DNA of 64,000 nt, from contig SJOL01007534.1 in assembly GCA_004794785.1 (NCBI GenBank), forward strand, positions 45,892-109,891. Reading direction: 5' to 3'. This DNA is from Opisthorchis felineus. Its lineage: Eukaryota; Platyhelminthes; Trematoda; Opisthorchiida; Opisthorchiidae. A model generated the notes under the pieces. It did no database searches and was not told the origin of the DNA. It saw nothing but the letters and a program-made list of their open reading frames with translations. The translations under genes were made by a program, and so were the position numbers. This document shows, one piece after another, positions 59,401 to 61,586 of the stretch. How positions within the stretch are numbered: the first letter of the stretch is position 1; each line of letters begins with the position of its first letter.

Positions 59401-60423
59401 GAGCTAGACCACCACGAGCGGCTGTCTTTCCATTAGTTATTGTACGTGTTACTGTATTAGATTTAATTTTTTTGAGTACAGAGGACCCTGTAAATACGGT
59501 CGATACTGAGCGTTTTTCGAAACGTTTCCCAAATGAGGAAAACATCGGCTGGTGAATTTAAAAACTGATTTGCTCATTCACCAACTGTGAGTGAAGACAC
59601 GTCACACCGAAGCACTCTATTTATATAGTTGGATAGGATTTTCTTCCTGTCAAGACCATACAACAAAATATTCTTCTGTATTGAACAGACTACAAGATTT
59701 ATTGACGCCTTGTGTCATTTTATTCAAACTGCATCAGCCATTGACTTTGGTCAACTCGTGACATCGGCCGGTGTCTTGAAAAGTAGACATCCGGACCAAG
59801 TCGACGCTATGCTGTTCTCGAGACAGACAGAATGATGCATTTGTGTTGATAGTGATGAACAATACAACCAGACCTTTAACTTCTGGTTAAGAAAACGGGA
59901 GCAGAAACAATAGATTGTACATGATTTTATACTTCGCTAGTGCATTTCGGTGACCTCAATGATACAGGAAACCAAAATTTGTTCAGGCTATGCAAATGAA
60001 CTGGGAAACACTGAGTTAATCTGTCAAACCGCATCTTCAAAATGAAGAACATTCTTTATGGTTGGAACATTCGGTTAACTCATTTTTCAAAGTTATTTCC
60101 TGTTGTCTCAGATTAATTATCAATGCGATGTATACGTCACAACTTTGAAATTGGTCGCCGGATAATAACAATGAAAACGTAAACTGAATTCATCTATGTC
60201 GTCACAGAAGATATATGCTCATTGGCTGCCTTAGTGTTGCATACGGCAACTTGTCAGCCATATTTGAATTGCTTCTGTTCGAAATATCATTTCGTGAAAC
60301 AAAGCGGTAGATTCTTTGCCAAACGGCAAGATTAACACATGCGCAACTCACAGTTTCTTCAACTTCGCATTACTTTCAAATGCAAACGGTTCAATTCTCT
60401 CCAATTGGTTTCCGTCCAGAATG
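12220..60423 (-). CDS. slit: Slit axon-guidance ligand, 5'-partial, 18 exons
   Basis: Secreted ligand of Robo receptors. Joining the eighteen minus-strand exons listed below gives one open frame of 1136 complete residues (numbered here from the first full codon of exon E1) ending in TAG at 12222-12220; every splice phase matches and all introns are GT-AG. Domain order: last repeats of LRR domain 3 (1-71) with its C-terminal cap (71-130), LRR4 N-cap (about 172-204), four LRRs (205-301) and C-cap (306-354), EGF1 to EGF6 (425-700), laminin-G (about 700-905), EGF7 (987-1020) and a ten-cysteine C-terminal knot (1025-1134). Six EGFs, LamG, one EGF and the knot is the arrangement of invertebrate Slit. 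Exon numbers E1-E18 are local; the signal peptide and LRR1, LRR2 and early LRR3 exons lie outside the window. Slit identity is strong; expression cannot be judged. Confidence 0.95.
12870..12985 (-). mobile_element. Class-1 hammerhead repeat, copy A
   Basis: This block recurs at 61416-61532 with about five differences in about 117 bp (counted by eye), in the same orientation. More diverged copies lie at 15.27, 23.72, 28.81 and 55.67 kb. On the minus strand it carries the hammerhead motif annotated separately. No coding potential. A nearby module at 13000-13075 belongs to the same repeat family. Confidence 0.75.
12905..12957 (-). ncRNA. Type-I hammerhead ribozyme motif, class 1
   Basis: Minus-strand core CUGAUGA (12945-12939), a stem II of GCCC/GGGC, then CGAAAC. 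The next bases, CAGUC, give a two-pair stem III (AC/GU) and a GUC cleavage triplet. Stem I forms between GACUGCGCCUAC before the core and GUGGGCUGUC after the cleavage site, with one GCGC/GGGC mismatch. All core bases required for hammerhead catalysis are present. The tiny stem III suggests that it would cut best as a dimer. Activity is inferred. Confidence 0.75.
13000..13075. repeat. Dispersed module next to class-1 hammerhead repeat
   Basis: Words CTCATTTGCATATC and GGGAGACTCAACTGAATC mark a module found again at 15325-15400 and 23905-23975 (reverse orientation) and at 23575-23635 and 60805-60865 (same orientation). In this window it always lies within a few hundred bases of a class-1 hammerhead copy, in either relative orientation. 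Confidence 0.5.
13114..13296 (+). mobile_element. 159-bp hammerhead insertion with 12-bp target duplication
   Basis: A direct repeat, AAAATGAAGATA, lies at 13114-13125 and 13285-13296 and brackets a 159-bp insert (13126-13284). The insert begins shortly before TTGGTAGCTCAGGT, a word shared with the PLE B terminal repeat (39770) and the 43.9-kb foldback, and ends with a GCCAAC stretch able to pair with an internal GTTGGC. It holds a complete hammerhead core and no ORF. It looks like a solo Penelope terminal repeat or a retrozyme-like non-autonomous element. Confidence 0.75.
13208..13247 (+). ncRNA. Hammerhead ribozyme motif, Penelope class
   Basis: CUGAUGA at 13211-13217, a six-pair stem II (GUCACC with GGUGAU, one G-U), GAAA at 13237-13240, then AGU-U giving a minimal stem III and a GUU-type cleavage site. 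The trinucleotide UGC after the site (13245-13247) pairs with GCA just before the core (13208-13210). The same UGC/GCA layout occurs in the copies at 34.6 and 39.8 kb. Core is complete. Confidence 0.7.
14980..15400 (-). repeat. Degraded class-1 hammerhead repeat pieces
   Basis: At 15275-15320 the copy keeps ACTCTTCGACAGCC and CTCATCAGGT but has lost the stem II and GAAA segment by deletion, so it cannot form the ribozyme. The module GATTCAGTTGAGTCTCC follows at 15335. At about 15030 a related word, AATCTCGTTTATGATGTTCTC, matches the reverse of a stretch near 23890. Confidence 0.55.
17055..17459 (-). CDS. slit: slit exon E17: end of laminin-G and EGF7
   Basis: Residues 887-1022. Starts with [11 protein letters not shown], the closing cysteine motif of the Slit LamG domain, and includes GILPGCDKY (935-942), the conserved GILPGC that follows LamG in Slits. 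A charged linker (about 943-985) leads to EGF7: C987, C992, C998, C1008, C1010 and C1019, all six cysteines present. Acceptor CCTTTAATCAG at 17460; donor GTAGGT reads 17054 downward. Confidence 0.93.
17460..19429 (-). other. slit: slit intron E16/E17 (1970 bp)
   Basis: Carries a decayed Penelope-class terminal repeat at 17745-17870. A minus-strand open frame at 18454-18684 (76 codons, [15 protein letters not shown] and [15 protein letters not shown]) is unrecognised and has no matching splice phase, so I leave it unannotated. Confidence 0.6.
17745..17870 (+). repeat. Degenerate Penelope-class hammerhead repeat
   Basis: The order of words matches the PLE B terminal repeat: GTTGTTGGCTTGTTC, then a core replaced by TTGGTGATG, CCTCTTCAG, CATTTGCAAATCAGCTGCCAAGCTCG, then AAGCCAAC able to pair with the first GTTGGCTT (8 bp). 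The hammerhead core is mutated, so this copy is old. Confidence 0.55.
19430..19718 (-). CDS. slit: slit exon E16: laminin-G domain, middle
   Basis: Residues 791-887. Opens in phase 0 with [15 protein letters not shown], equal to the conserved TINDGNFH of Slit LamG, followed by [10 protein letters not shown] and [10 protein letters not shown], the usual LYVGG strand. The acceptor (TCGACAG) is at 19719 and a weaker donor, GTTTGT, follows 19430. The stretch after GGAP is longer than in vertebrate Slits. Confidence 0.92.
20185..20215. repeat. CAAA-rich simple repeat
   Basis: Runs of CAAA/CAACA units such as AACAAACAAACAACACAAAC. Low-complexity sequence with no other signal. Confidence 0.6.
21396..21440. 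repeat. (CT)n(AT)n microsatellite
   Basis: About nine CT units run directly into about thirteen AT units. It abuts the 3' end of the minus-strand SINE at 21441, a usual position for a SINE tail repeat. Confidence 0.9.
21441..21615 (-). mobile_element. tRNA-derived SINE (family T)
   Basis: Minus strand: A box TAGCTCAGTGC (21605-21595) and B box GGTTCGAACAC (21561-21551), then a body with CTAGGCTTGGGCAG and a 3' hairpin-like AAGCACCGAAAGGGTGCT, ending in an AT/CT tail. The body matches the copy at 42500-42640. Full-length relative to its siblings here. Confidence 0.8.
22707..22999 (-). CDS. slit: slit exon E15: end of EGF6 and start of laminin-G
   Basis: Residues 693-790. GFSGQYCEN closes EGF6, then the LamG first strands: [28 protein letters not shown] and [16 protein letters not shown], matching the usual L-x-F-x-T-x-x-x-x-G-x-L-x-Y pattern. 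The acceptor (TGATAG) at 23000 shifts one codon relative to the open frame; donor GTGAGT follows AGG in phase 0, which fits E16. Confidence 0.92.
23505..23975 (+). mobile_element. Class-1 hammerhead repeat, copy B, with modules on both sides
   Basis: Left module (23575-23635) in one orientation, hammerhead at about 23713-23770, and right module (23806-23975) in the other orientation. The right part, GGTATCTCAACTATCC to CATAAACGAGGAATTCAG, matches 55735-55850. Confidence 0.6.
23713..23770 (+). ncRNA. Hammerhead motif, class 1, probably inactive
   Basis: CUGAUGA at 23728-23734, stem II UCCUC/GGGG, but the invariant G of GAAA is replaced (GCAAAAC). It is followed by ACUAGUC, a palindromic stem III with GUC site, then AUGGGCUGUC pairing partly with the upstream GGGGGCUGCGCC. 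The lost G12 predicts loss of cleavage. Confidence 0.6.
24666..24905 (-). CDS. slit: slit exon E14: EGF5/EGF6 junction with basic spacer
   Basis: Residues 613-693. GVYC closes EGF5, then about 50 residues (617-666) rich in Arg separate it from EGF6, which begins at [13 protein letters not shown] (666-678) and runs to QCRCQPG. In vertebrate Slit the proteolytic site lies in the short EGF5-EGF6 linker; here the same position is expanded and contains RMDRR (629-633) and SAARR (635-639). Acceptor CACACATTTAG, donor GTAAGG. Confidence 0.92.
24906..26795 (-). other. slit: slit intron E13/E14 (1890 bp)
   Basis: No repeat or exon recognised. A plus-strand open frame of 69 codons at 25580-25789 has no motif. 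Confidence 0.6.
26796..26935 (-). CDS. slit: slit exon E13: EGF4 end and EGF5
   Basis: Residues 566-613. [12 protein letters not shown] closes EGF4; [20 protein letters not shown] is a calcium-binding-type EGF5 start with the N-x-A-x-C-V-D-x-I-N signature. Donor GTTGGT is non-consensus but phase-correct. The upstream intron is only 43 bp. Confidence 0.93.
26979..27072 (-). CDS. slit: slit exon E12: EGF3 end and EGF4
   Basis: Residues 535-566. GKTC finishes EGF3, followed by [18 protein letters not shown] of EGF4, which continues in E13. Acceptor TTCACTTTCAG, donor GTGAGT. Separated from E13 by a 43-bp GT-AG intron (26936-26978). Confidence 0.93.
27236..27340. repeat. Degenerate CAGT/CAAT tetranucleotide tract
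   Basis: Repeated TCAGTCAG, TCAATCAC and CAGCCAGTCAAT units, imperfect. A decayed microsatellite. Confidence 0.7.
27841..28080 (+). mobile_element. tRNA-promoter SINE carrying a hammerhead (family H), copy 1
   Basis: An A-box-like TGGCCTAACGT near 27854 lies in the same position as the perfect A box of the 59.1-kb copy; the B-box region is decayed. The body then matches the 34.4-, 58.1- and 59.2-kb copies: GCACTGCTGATG, AACAGCTGTACAGTGCTTCT and a 3' ACAGGACGAAA stretch. Architecture (pol III promoter, hammerhead, A-rich 3' end) is that of the Sm-alpha SINEs of schistosomes. Confidence 0.75.
27931..27975 (+). ncRNA. Hammerhead ribozyme motif, SINE class, core complete
   Basis: Stem I is perfect: GCACUG (27931-27936) with CAGUGC (27970-27975). 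Core CUGAUGA 27937-27943, stem II UCC/GGA with a six-base loop, GAAA 27958-27961, then ACAGCUGU, a palindrome giving a three-pair stem III, and a GUA cleavage triplet ending at 27969. The first stem II pair is U-U, which would weaken it. Confidence 0.75.
28790..28900 (+). repeat. Class-1 hammerhead repeat, decayed copy
   Basis: Keeps GAAACTGTTGTGGGCTGTCGAGGAGCTTT and ATGAGTAGT as in copy B, but the core has become CTGACG and stem II is lost. Not expected to fold as a ribozyme. Confidence 0.55.
30531..30670 (-). CDS. slit: slit exon E11: EGF2 end and EGF3
   Basis: Residues 488-535. [12 protein letters not shown] closes EGF2; [19 protein letters not shown] and [11 protein letters not shown] form EGF3, which is completed in E12. 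The first base completes an Arg codon from E10. Acceptor GAATTCTAG, donor GTACGT. Confidence 0.94.
32480..32690 (+). pseudogene. LINE reverse-transcriptase fragment
   Basis: Plus-strand frame reads [20 protein letters not shown], then [14 protein letters not shown] and a stretch FKDQNEAQ. This is the palm YADD block of a non-LTR reverse transcriptase, probably a different lineage from the 7-kb relic. It is flanked by a GATGAT microsatellite and is far too short to be functional. Confidence 0.75.
32661..32682. repeat. (GAT)n microsatellite
   Basis: About six ATG/GAT units directly after the LINE fragment. Confidence 0.85.
33276..33836 (-). CDS. slit: slit exon E10: LRR4 C-cap, linker, EGF1 and EGF2 start
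   Basis: Residues 301-488, the largest exon. [16 protein letters not shown] starts the LRR4 C-terminal cap, closed by FVC (354). A 70-residue acidic linker to C425 begins with a basic cluster KRRYRRK (357-363) and contains NLSS and NTT glycosylation sequons. [16 protein letters not shown] opens EGF1, as KCNPCLSNPC does in vertebrate Slit; EGF2 starts at [14 protein letters not shown]. Acceptor CCATTGTCAACAG, donor GTAAGT. Confidence 0.95.
34280..34551 (+). mobile_element. Family H SINE relic interrupted at its 3' end by PLE B
   Basis: GCGCGCTGTTGATTCCCAG, CACAGTGCTTCTCGG and GGCAGGACGAAATCTCC align with the hammerhead body of the 27.9- and 58.1-kb copies; a B-box-like GGTTTGAATACC lies near 34322. 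The core is mutated (CTGTTGA, GAAA lost). PLE B begins immediately after the 15-bp duplication 34537-34551. Confidence 0.6.
34537..34551. repeat. PLE B target-site duplication, left copy
   Basis: AAAAGACTAGTGATT, identical to 39941-39955. The two copies bracket PLE B exactly at its terminal-repeat boundaries. Confidence 0.85.
34591..34630 (-). ncRNA. Hammerhead motif in PLE B 3' terminal repeat
   Basis: CUGAUGA (34627-34621), stem II GUC-x-CC/GG-x-GAC with a UCGUAU loop, GAAAC (34601-34597), then AUU and UGC. UGC pairs with the GCA before the core, as at 13.2 and 39.8 kb. Core complete; the stem III word ACAU is not palindromic, unlike the 39.8-kb copy. Confidence 0.65.
35090..36356 (-). pseudogene. 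PLE B polymerase, C-terminal part (broken)
   Basis: Resumes the reverse transcriptase at [15 protein letters not shown], then [12 protein letters not shown] and [10 protein letters not shown]. The catalytic YVDD box has become YVEG (in TRYVEGTF). After a stop at about 35908 and frame changes the GIY-YIG nuclease follows: [28 protein letters not shown] dead copy: the active-site aspartate is lost, there is at least one stop and at least one frameshift. Its N-terminal part is at 38732-39660. Confidence 0.88.
36346..36356. repeat. PLE A target-site duplication, left copy
   Basis: CTTCCATAGTT, identical to 38721-38731. It is part of the PLE B coding sequence (the Leu-Trp-Lys codons of its RT). 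Confidence 0.85.
36357..38720 (-). mobile_element. Penelope-like element A (PLE A), nested in PLE B
   Basis: 2364-bp minus-strand insertion between the two copies of an 11-bp target duplication. Contains one uninterrupted polymerase ORF and a 454-bp 3' region with a hammerhead-like motif at 36389-36455. The 5' end is truncated a few codons inside the ORF, with no 5' terminal repeat, as is common for Penelope insertions. It is younger than PLE B, since it lies inside it and its ORF is intact. Confidence 0.88.
36389..36455 (-). ncRNA. Hammerhead-like motif at the PLE A 3' end
   Basis: CUGAUGA (36430-36424), a strong stem II GCUUUUG/CAAAAGC, then GAAC where GAAA-C is expected, and CGUU-GCC. Stem I: GGC with GCC next to the core, and an outer perfect 8-bp pairing of CAAUUGGG with CCCAAUUG; a GUGA/UCAC hairpin lies in the 5' strand. 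One core A appears lost, so activity is doubtful. Confidence 0.5.
36811..38727 (-). CDS. PLE A polymerase: Penelope RT with GIY-YIG endonuclease
   Basis: 638-codon open frame from ATG 38727. N-terminal [10 protein letters not shown] (6-15) and [16 protein letters not shown] (78-93) are typical Penelope motifs. [10 protein letters not shown] (160-167), [14 protein letters not shown] (226-239), [14 protein letters not shown] (293-306) and the catalytic YVDD (330-333). C-terminal GIY-YIG nuclease: [10 protein letters not shown] (524-533), [17 protein letters not shown] (536-552) with catalytic Arg, and Glu in [10 protein letters not shown] (606-615). No stops or frameshifts, so the chain is potentially functional. 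The open frame reaches 38859, but those extra 44 codons come from out-of-frame PLE B sequence; even the chosen ATG lies inside the target duplication, so the native N-terminus is lost. Confidence 0.92.
   Translation of the reverse strand: MEERSLLEKGLNFAVSKRVIRAEEIIPSVESVFQKLPPMEAEKLRVQLVTVLKSQQPGAPNITPTERRALKTLKQVDNIVITKADKGKATIVMNKSDYLQKVKQHLAEGPYRQIDNANITSIMNRNKTEVGRYLRSVINHLGQGNWYRLYPKSAIQPRLYGLPKIHKPDVPIRPIVDGIGSPPHELARFLASILKPLTGKSSTYIKNSYDFANKVAGVAVEPDDILVSFDVNSLFTNVPKEDSLEIAKRLLLADTTLSERTQLTVDEIVEGIKACLDLTHFVFDSVVYTQEQGLAMGSPISPVLANIFMEEFEQRALAGFPYPPKIFWRYVDDTFVVMKRDKVSEFYNYLNELSPHIKFSMEIESTSGTLAFLDCMTHKVGGKLKTTVYEKPTDTGAVLNYSSAHPKSVYASIASSMFRRVRALCTEEADRTAAQIEVKNKLRGSGYPASLIRRQLRRVLAPVAKPNREWIGTAVIPYKQGTSEVIRRVLNTANIRVAFQRGNTLRSALVQLKDRLPANRTRDCVYKIKCNDCTKVYIGQTARELHIRIGEHSRKINRPPRNADEYQALLKDSAIAEHALDTGHKIDLENVEVLRRGLRSTSQRLIAEAVEIAKHPSVNRIEGVELASVWRTVLDQSS
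38721..38731. repeat. PLE A target-site duplication, right copy
   Basis: CTTCCATAGTT. Read on the minus strand it supplies AACTATGGAAG, so the start codon now used by the PLE A frame comes from the target. Confidence 0.85.
38732..39660 (-). pseudogene. PLE B polymerase, N-terminal part (broken by PLE A)
   Basis: Minus-strand reading gives [20 protein letters not shown], then [15 protein letters not shown], a stop after GEKSYL, then [55 protein letters not shown] and [20 protein letters not shown]. It ends in [10 protein letters not shown] at the PLE A insertion point and continues after it at 36356. The sequence is diverged from PLE A, so they are different Penelope families. Confidence 0.88.
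39753..39940 (+). repeat. 56-bp inverted-repeat foldback at the PLE B 5' end, with hammerhead core
   Basis: Arms 39753-39808 and 39885-39940 are complementary with two mismatches over 56 bp; the 76-nt loop holds a plus-strand hammerhead core. The arms start at the target duplication. In PLE B terms this is an inverted copy of its terminal repeat followed by the forward sequence. Confidence 0.85.
39810..39848 (+). ncRNA. Hammerhead motif in PLE B 5' foldback, core complete
   Basis: CUGAUGA 39813-39819, short stem II GU/AC with partial extension, GAAAC 39838-39842, then GUU with the palindrome ACGU as a minimal stem III, and UGC (39846-39848) pairing with GCA (39810-39812). It sits on the strand opposite to the PLE B coding sequence. 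The outer 56-bp stem would clamp stem I. Confidence 0.65.
39941..39955. repeat. PLE B target-site duplication, right copy
   Basis: AAAAGACTAGTGATT, identical to 34537-34551. Confidence 0.85.
40364..40435 (-). CDS. slit: slit exon E9: LRR4 repeat
   Basis: 72-nt LRR exon, residues 277-301: [21 protein letters not shown], the last repeat before the C-cap in E10. Acceptor CTCACCTTTAG, donor GTGAGT. The intron upstream (40436-40484) is only 49 bp. Confidence 0.94.
40485..40556 (-). CDS. slit: slit exon E8: LRR4 repeat
   Basis: 72-nt LRR exon, residues 253-277: [20 protein letters not shown]. Matches the Slit LRR4 repeat with an IP/IH-x-x-F-x-G-L pattern. Same phase as E6, E7 and E9. Confidence 0.94.
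40557..41861 (-). other. slit: slit intron E7/E8 (1305 bp) with assembly gap
   Basis: Contains a TA microsatellite broken by a run of N (41783-41820), 41 bp from exon E7. Otherwise nothing recognised. Confidence 0.7.
41766..41832. repeat. (TA)n microsatellite with assembly gap
   Basis: TA repeats on both sides of 38 N (41783-41820). The repeat is the likely reason for the gap; true length is unknown. Confidence 0.95.
41862..41933 (-). CDS. slit: slit exon E7: LRR4 repeat
   Basis: 72-nt LRR exon, residues 229-253: [20 protein letters not shown]. Acceptor CCCTAATTTCAG, donor GTGAGT, phase as its neighbours. Confidence 0.94.
41934..43308 (-). other. slit: slit intron E6/E7 (1375 bp)
   Basis: Holds a family T SINE at 42500-42640. 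Otherwise nothing recognised. Confidence 0.65.
42500..42640 (-). mobile_element. tRNA-derived SINE (family T)
   Basis: Minus-strand B box GGGTTCGAACCC (42629-42618), then CCCCGTCTAGGCTTGGGCAG and a 3' GGCACCGAAAGAGTG as in the copy at 21.5 kb. The A-box end is lost or truncated near 42640. Confidence 0.75.
43309..43380 (-). CDS. slit: slit exon E6: first LRR of LRR4
   Basis: 72-nt LRR exon, residues 205-229: [20 protein letters not shown], equivalent to LYLDGNQFTLVPKEL of vertebrate Slit LRR4. Acceptor CATATCCAACTCAG, donor GTGAGT. Confidence 0.94.
43381..44471 (-). other. slit: slit intron E5/E6 (1091 bp)
   Basis: Holds the 101-bp foldback insertion (43912-44012) and its duplication. A minus-strand open frame at 43437-43664 is unrecognised. 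Confidence 0.65.
43899..44025. mobile_element. 101-bp foldback insertion with 13-bp target duplication
   Basis: GGACTGTCAATGT occurs at 43899-43911 and 44013-44025. The 101-bp insert between them contains a perfect 33-bp inverted repeat (arms 43941-43973 and 43981-44013, the last base overlapping the duplication) with a 7-nt loop. It starts near TAGGTAGCTCGGGTG and its arms contain GCCAAGCTCGGCGAACAG, both words of the PLE B terminal repeat, but the hammerhead core is missing. It is a Penelope-derived MITE-like relic with no coding capacity. Confidence 0.8.
44472..44586 (-). CDS. slit: slit exon E5: LRR4 N-terminal cap
   Basis: Residues 167-205: [18 protein letters not shown], then [17 protein letters not shown]. 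This is the cysteine-rich LRRNT signature CPxxCxC-x6-C, equivalent to RCPTECTCLDTVVRC of vertebrate Slit2. The first two bases complete an Ala codon from E4. Acceptor TTATTTATAG, donor GTGAGT; the intron to E4 is 103 bp. Confidence 0.94.
44690..44976 (-). CDS. slit: slit exon E4: LRR3 C-terminal cap and linker
   Basis: Residues 71-167. [20 protein letters not shown] starts the LRRCT cap, closed by C-x-x-P and HFTC (128). A 38-residue linker with extra cysteines (GEEC, PCIAS, MCCED) leads to the LRR4 N-cap; it is longer than in vertebrate Slit. Acceptor TTTTTGCTCACAG, donor GTAAGC. Confidence 0.94.
45340..45410 (-). repeat. Family T SINE fragment
   Basis: AGGTCAGTCTAAGCCCAGACGAAAGCAGT on the plus strand corresponds to the SINE body word CGTCTAGGCTT; the reverse complement is at 49715-49745. 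Confidence 0.5.
49690..49750 (+). repeat. Family T SINE fragment
   Basis: CTGCTTTCGTCTGGGCTTAGACTGACCT is the reverse complement of the 45.34-kb fragment. Promoter boxes absent. Confidence 0.5.
49807..49830 (+). repeat. G-rich tract with quadruplex potential
   Basis: Runs of six, four and four G separated by single T, followed by GG pairs. Fits a short-loop G-quadruplex pattern if slippage between G runs is allowed. Intronic; on the non-template side of slit. Confidence 0.6.
50398..50438. repeat. (AT)n microsatellite
   Basis: About twenty AT units, uninterrupted. Confidence 0.9.
50809..50877 (-). CDS. slit: slit exon E3: LRR3 repeat, 69 nt
   Basis: Residues 48-71: [20 protein letters not shown]. 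One codon shorter than the usual 72-nt LRR exon, but in phase. Joined to E4 it gives [15 protein letters not shown], a good LRR-to-cap junction. In vertebrate LRR3 one more repeat separates the equivalent segment from the cap. Acceptor TTTTATTTCAG, donor GTGAGT. Confidence 0.9.
51307..51371. repeat. (TATAT)n pentanucleotide microsatellite
   Basis: About eight clean TATAT units followed by interrupted ones. Confidence 0.9.
55660..55860 (-). repeat. Class-1 hammerhead repeat, decayed copy
   Basis: Minus strand keeps CUGAUGAGUCCC and GCUGUCGAAG, but the GAAA segment has drifted to GCGGUAGU, so no ribozyme. The adjacent GATACCTGGACTATCC to AGGATATCACAAACGAG stretch (55740-55830) matches 23806-23910. 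Confidence 0.6.
57226..57297 (-). CDS. slit: slit exon E2: LRR3 repeat
   Basis: 72-nt LRR exon, residues 24-48: [20 protein letters not shown]. Corresponds to the vertebrate [20 protein letters not shown] repeat of LRR3. Acceptor ATTTACATTTCAG, donor GTAAGT. Confidence 0.93.
58030..58260 (+). mobile_element. tRNA-promoter SINE with hammerhead remnant (family H), copy 2
   Basis: Near-consensus B box GGTTCGAAACC at 58107-58117 followed by CCTGGAG, then the hammerhead region. CUGAUGA has become CUGCUGG but GAAACAGCUGUACAGCG is kept, then TTCTCGGCC and a 3' end GGGATTAAATCTCTATCAAAA. Confidence 0.75.
59130..59350 (+). mobile_element. tRNA-promoter SINE with hammerhead remnant (family H), copy 3
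   Basis: Perfect A box TGGCCAAACGG at 59147-59157 and B-box-like AGTTCGAATCA at 59190-59200, spaced as in tRNA-derived SINEs, then CCTGGAGATTCTTGAGATT. The core is CUGAUGC and GAAA is GAAG, so decayed. It shows the promoter of the family best. Confidence 0.78.
60352..60423 (-). CDS. slit: slit exon E1 (first in window): LRR3 repeat
   Basis: 72-nt LRR exon, residues 1-24, preceded by one base that completes a Leu codon from an upstream exon outside the window: [20 protein letters not shown]. Acceptor CTACGTTTTTCAG, donor GTGAGT. Confidence 0.92.
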
Positions 60424-61352
60424 CTGAAAAACGTAGAAAAACACAAAAATGAAGCAGAGTTAATTAAAAAGACCACCACTAGAGTTGAAGCTGTGATTGA
60501 ATGTGTCAAACACAATGGATACTGCATACATAAATCAAGTGTCAGTTGTTCCGGATGTGGGAATCCAAGGTTGAACATTGGCAGTGATCGTTAGATATTG
60601 ATCAACGAATCATTTAATCAGCATTACCCAACCCTGTCCAATGATTCCCGTTGCCTTTCCACACGATCGCTGTTCAGTTTATGCGTAAATTACCTGAAAA
60701 CAGAGTTTATCTATATCTATCACTGACCAATGTGTAGTCAGGTAGTTCTTGTTACTCAACTGACCATTATGATGAAATAAAATCGGTCACTGGTGCAGAT
60801 AAATACTTATTTGTAAATATAGATGTTGGCAACGGGAGACTCAAGCAAATCCCACATCAAAATCATCTGTTTATAATATTCTTCACCTAAACGTGCTGCA
60901 TATAGACCGTCTCCTGGTCCATTAGGACTGATTTAAATAAGGAGCTTAAATTCAGAACCCCCAGAAAGCCTGTCCAAGGCTTTTCCTTAACAGGACTGCC
61001 CACCTGTATTAAGTACCATTCCAAATGAAACATGAGGTGAGCTTCGTCCAGAAAACTCATTTGCAGAATGTGCTAAAAGGAAGATTTCGTGAAAATTCAT
61101 TCGGGTCTCTCTCTTACAAGGACCTATTCTTGAGTGTGTATATCCACATATGTCTACTTAAGAGATAAGACTGAAGAAAATTCGGAGACCAATTCTTCCT
61201 GGTGAGTTCCAAAAGCAGTGTGGTCTGCCATTAACGTTATAAGTGCTGTCTTAAGTTTAATGTTACTAGCTGAATTACTGACGCTGAAGACCCTGAAAAG
61301 AACAGCTTAACCTCCTTGCTTTCTAAGCCGTATTATCAAATAAAAGCCTTGA

Positions 61353-61586
<234 letters not shown>

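Larger units (their letters stand above)
57298..60351 (-). other. slit: slit intron E1/E2 (3054 bp)
   Basis: Two family H SINE copies (58030-58260 and 59130-59350) in tandem orientation about 0.9 kb apart. Otherwise nothing recognised. Confidence 0.65.
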
